Of a DNA stretch of 34,192 nucleotides, positions 32,791 through 34,192 are shown piece by piece. Source of the DNA: Mycobacterium sp. (lineage in GTDB: Bacteria > Actinomycetota > Actinomycetes > Mycobacteriales > Mycobacteriaceae); contig WOYS01000070.1 of assembly GCA_011620645.1 (NCBI GenBank), positions 32,655-66,846 on the forward strand. The letters are read 5' to 3'. The notes beneath the pieces are model-generated. The model had not been told where the DNA came from. It ran no database searches and saw only the letters and a program-made list of their open reading frames with translations. Numbering within the stretch: the first letter of the stretch is position 1; every line of letters starts with the position of its first letter. A program made the position numbers and the translations under genes.

Positions 32791-34151
32791 GCACCTCGAC
32801 GGTCCTCAATCCGGCCACCGAGGACGTACTGCGCGATGTCGAACTGCTCGACGTCGACGCGGTGGACGATGCGGTGGCACGCGCGGTCGTCGCGCAGCGA
32901 CGCTGGGCACGGCTGGCGCCCGCCGAGCGGGCCGCCGGGCTGCGGGCCTTCGCGGCGGTGGTCGACGCGCATATCGGTGAGCTCGCCGCCCTGGAGGTCG
33001 CCAACTCCGGGCATCCGATCGGGCAGGCCGAATGGGAGGCCGGGCATGTCCGCGATGTGCTGACCTACTACGCGGCCAGCCCGGAACGCCTTACCGGCCA
33101 GCAGATCCCGGTGGCCAGCGGTATCGACATCACCTTCAATGAACCCCTCGGCGTCGTCGGGATCATCACGCCGTGGAACTTTCCGATGCCCATTGCCTCG
33201 TGGGGTTTCGCCCCGGCGCTGGCCGCCGGTAACGCCGTCGTGCTCAAACCCGCCGAATGGACGCCGCTGACCACGCTGCGCCTCGCCGAGCTGGCCGTCG
33301 CGTCGGGACTGGACCCCGACCTGTTCCAGGTGCTGCCGGGCGCCGGACCGGTGGTCGGCGAACGCTTCGTCACTCACCCGCAAGTGCGCAAGATCGTGTT
33401 CACCGGATCCACCGCCGTCGGCACCCGGGTGATGGCCGGCGCCGCCGCACAGGTCAAACGCGTCACCCTGGAACTCGGCGGCAAGAGCGCCAATATCGTC
33501 TTCGACGACTGCGACCTCGAGCGGGCCGCCGCCACGGCCCCCTACGGCGTCTTCGACAACGCCGGCCAGGACTGCTGTGCACGCAGTCGGATCCTGGTGC
33601 AGCGCAATATCTACGACCGCTTCATGGAACTTCTCGAGCCGGCCGTGGCGGGCGTGGTAGTCGGCGACCCGGCCTCCCGCGACACCGAGATGGGCCCGTT
33701 GGTTTCCCGCAAGCACTGGGAATCGGTGCGCGGTTATGTCCCCGATGACGCACCGGTGGCCTTCCGGGGTTCGGCACCGACCGGACCCGGGTTCTGGTTC
33801 CCGCCAACGGTGTTGACGCCGCAGCGCACCGACCGAACCGTCGCCGAGGAGATCTTCGGGCCGGTGGTCACGGTGCTGCCCTTCGAGGACGAGGCCGATG
33901 CCATCGCGCTGGCCAACGACACCAGCTACGGCCTGTCCGGCTCGATCTGGACGGAGAACGTCTCGCGGGCACTGCGGGTCTCGCGCGCGGTGGAAGCGGG
34001 TAACCTGAGCGTCAACTCGCATTCGTCGGTTCGCTACAGCACCCCGTTCGGCGGATTCAAACAGTCCGGTCTGGGCCGCGAACTCGGACCGCAGGCCCCA
34101 CTTTCGTTCACCGAGACCAAGAACGTCTTCATCGCCGTCCACCCAGAGTAG
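32787..34151 (+). CDS. aldC: NAD-dependent aldehyde dehydrogenase (AldC-like)
   Basis: 454 aa, like Rv2858c. The active-site Cys is C263 in NAGQDCC and the base E229 in LELGGKSAN; the Rossmann loop FTGSTAVGTRV and ITPWNFPMPI are seen. With the two preceding genes it fits gamma-glutamyl-aminoaldehyde oxidation of polyamine breakdown (PuuC step). The gene is tightly coupled to the upstream hydrolase. The stop falls inside a 17-bp tandem repeat. Confidence 0.92.
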   Translation: MSTSTVLNPATEDVLRDVELLDVDAVDDAVARAVVAQRRWARLAPAERAAGLRAFAAVVDAHIGELAALEVANSGHPIGQAEWEAGHVRDVLTYYAASPERLTGQQIPVASGIDITFNEPLGVVGIITPWNFPMPIASWGFAPALAAGNAVVLKPAEWTPLTTLRLAELAVASGLDPDLFQVLPGAGPVVGERFVTHPQVRKIVFTGSTAVGTRVMAGAAAQVKRVTLELGGKSANIVFDDCDLERAAATAPYGVFDNAGQDCCARSRILVQRNIYDRFMELLEPAVAGVVVGDPASRDTEMGPLVSRKHWESVRGYVPDDAPVAFRGSAPTGPGFWFPPTVLTPQRTDRTVAEEIFGPVVTVLPFEDEADAIALANDTSYGLSGSIWTENVSRALRVSRAVEAGNLSVNSHSSVRYSTPFGGFKQSGLGRELGPQAPLSFTETKNVFIAVHPE

Positions 34152-34192
34152 CCGTCCACCCAGAGTAGCCGTCCACCCAGAGTAGCCGTCCA
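34134..34192. repeat. 17-bp tandem repeat over the aldC stop, running off the window
   Basis: The unit GCCGTCCACCCAGAGTA occurs at 34134, 34151 and 34168 and begins again at 34185. All visible copies are identical. The first contains the last aldC codons and stop. Its full extent lies beyond the window. Confidence 0.95.

Noticed and set aside
1-34192. tRNA or rRNA genes
   Set aside because: No cloverleaf-like arms with a GTTCGA-type T-loop context or rRNA sequence were noticed in any intergenic region. A covariance-model scan would settle it.

Overview
The window is high-GC actinobacterial DNA and very probably comes from a non-tuberculous, fast-growing Mycobacterium (Mycolicibacterium-like). 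From 3.86 kb onward its gene order follows, with gaps, the stretch that runs from Rv2898c to Rv2858c in M. tuberculosis. Many proteins have the same length as the M. tuberculosis ones, as I remember them: ViuB 283 aa, IspG 387, MapB 285, the GNAT protein 284, ComM 503. These assignments come from reading motifs and from remembered family sequences; no database was searched.

Layout. (1) 1-3.85 kb is a decayed accessory segment. It holds the 3' end of an elastin-like Gly/Val/Pro repeat protein and a broken second piece of the same repeat, a secreted hemophore-like protein, a two-component locus whose response regulator is wrecked but whose histidine kinase is intact, and a second, degenerate receiver-only regulator on the other strand. 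(2) 3.86-6.86 kb is an overlapping yraN-comM-dprA operon. (3) 6.87-10.8 kb holds a truncated L-serine dehydratase, a siderophore-interacting flavoprotein (viuB-like), a lactate-monooxygenase-like flavoenzyme and xerC. (4) 10.8-18.2 kb holds a secreted M23 peptidase, then rpsB-tsf, a strong hairpin terminator, fragments of dead genes, pyrH-frr-cdsA, rlmN and a TetR regulator. (5) 18.3-19.7 kb, on the minus strand, holds a DUF2631 membrane protein, the stub of a lost fasciclin gene and an intact MPT83-like fasciclin lipoprotein. (6) 19.8-26.3 kb holds dxr-rip1-ispG-GNAT and a penicillin-binding lipoprotein. (7) 26.3-30.6 kb holds a DUF1707 protein, map, cobQ, a lipoprotein and an alpha/beta-hydrolase-fold protein. 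(8) 30.7-34.15 kb is an overlapping glnA4-amidotransferase-aldehyde dehydrogenase operon, which looks like a gamma-glutamyl polyamine catabolic module. The window then ends inside a 17-bp tandem repeat.

How the genes work together. Several core processes are side by side: translation (rpsB, tsf, frr, rlmN, map), the isoprenoid MEP pathway (dxr, ispG) around the Rip1 intramembrane protease, phospholipid synthesis (cdsA), wall synthesis or remodelling (PBP, M23 peptidase), DNA uptake and recombination (comM, dprA, xerC) and cobalamin amidation (cobQ). No tRNA, rRNA, CRISPR array, phage or intact insertion sequence was seen.

The most original signals are small. A 34-bp tandem repeat before frr carries a Shine-Dalgarno motif and a start codon in each copy, giving three mini-ORFs in three frames that all end at the frr start. 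A 19-codon mini-ORF links the lipoprotein stop to the hydrolase start by overlaps at both ends. A perfect 18-bp palindrome lies between the fasciclin gene and dxr. I found no clear new multi-gene defence or metabolic system.
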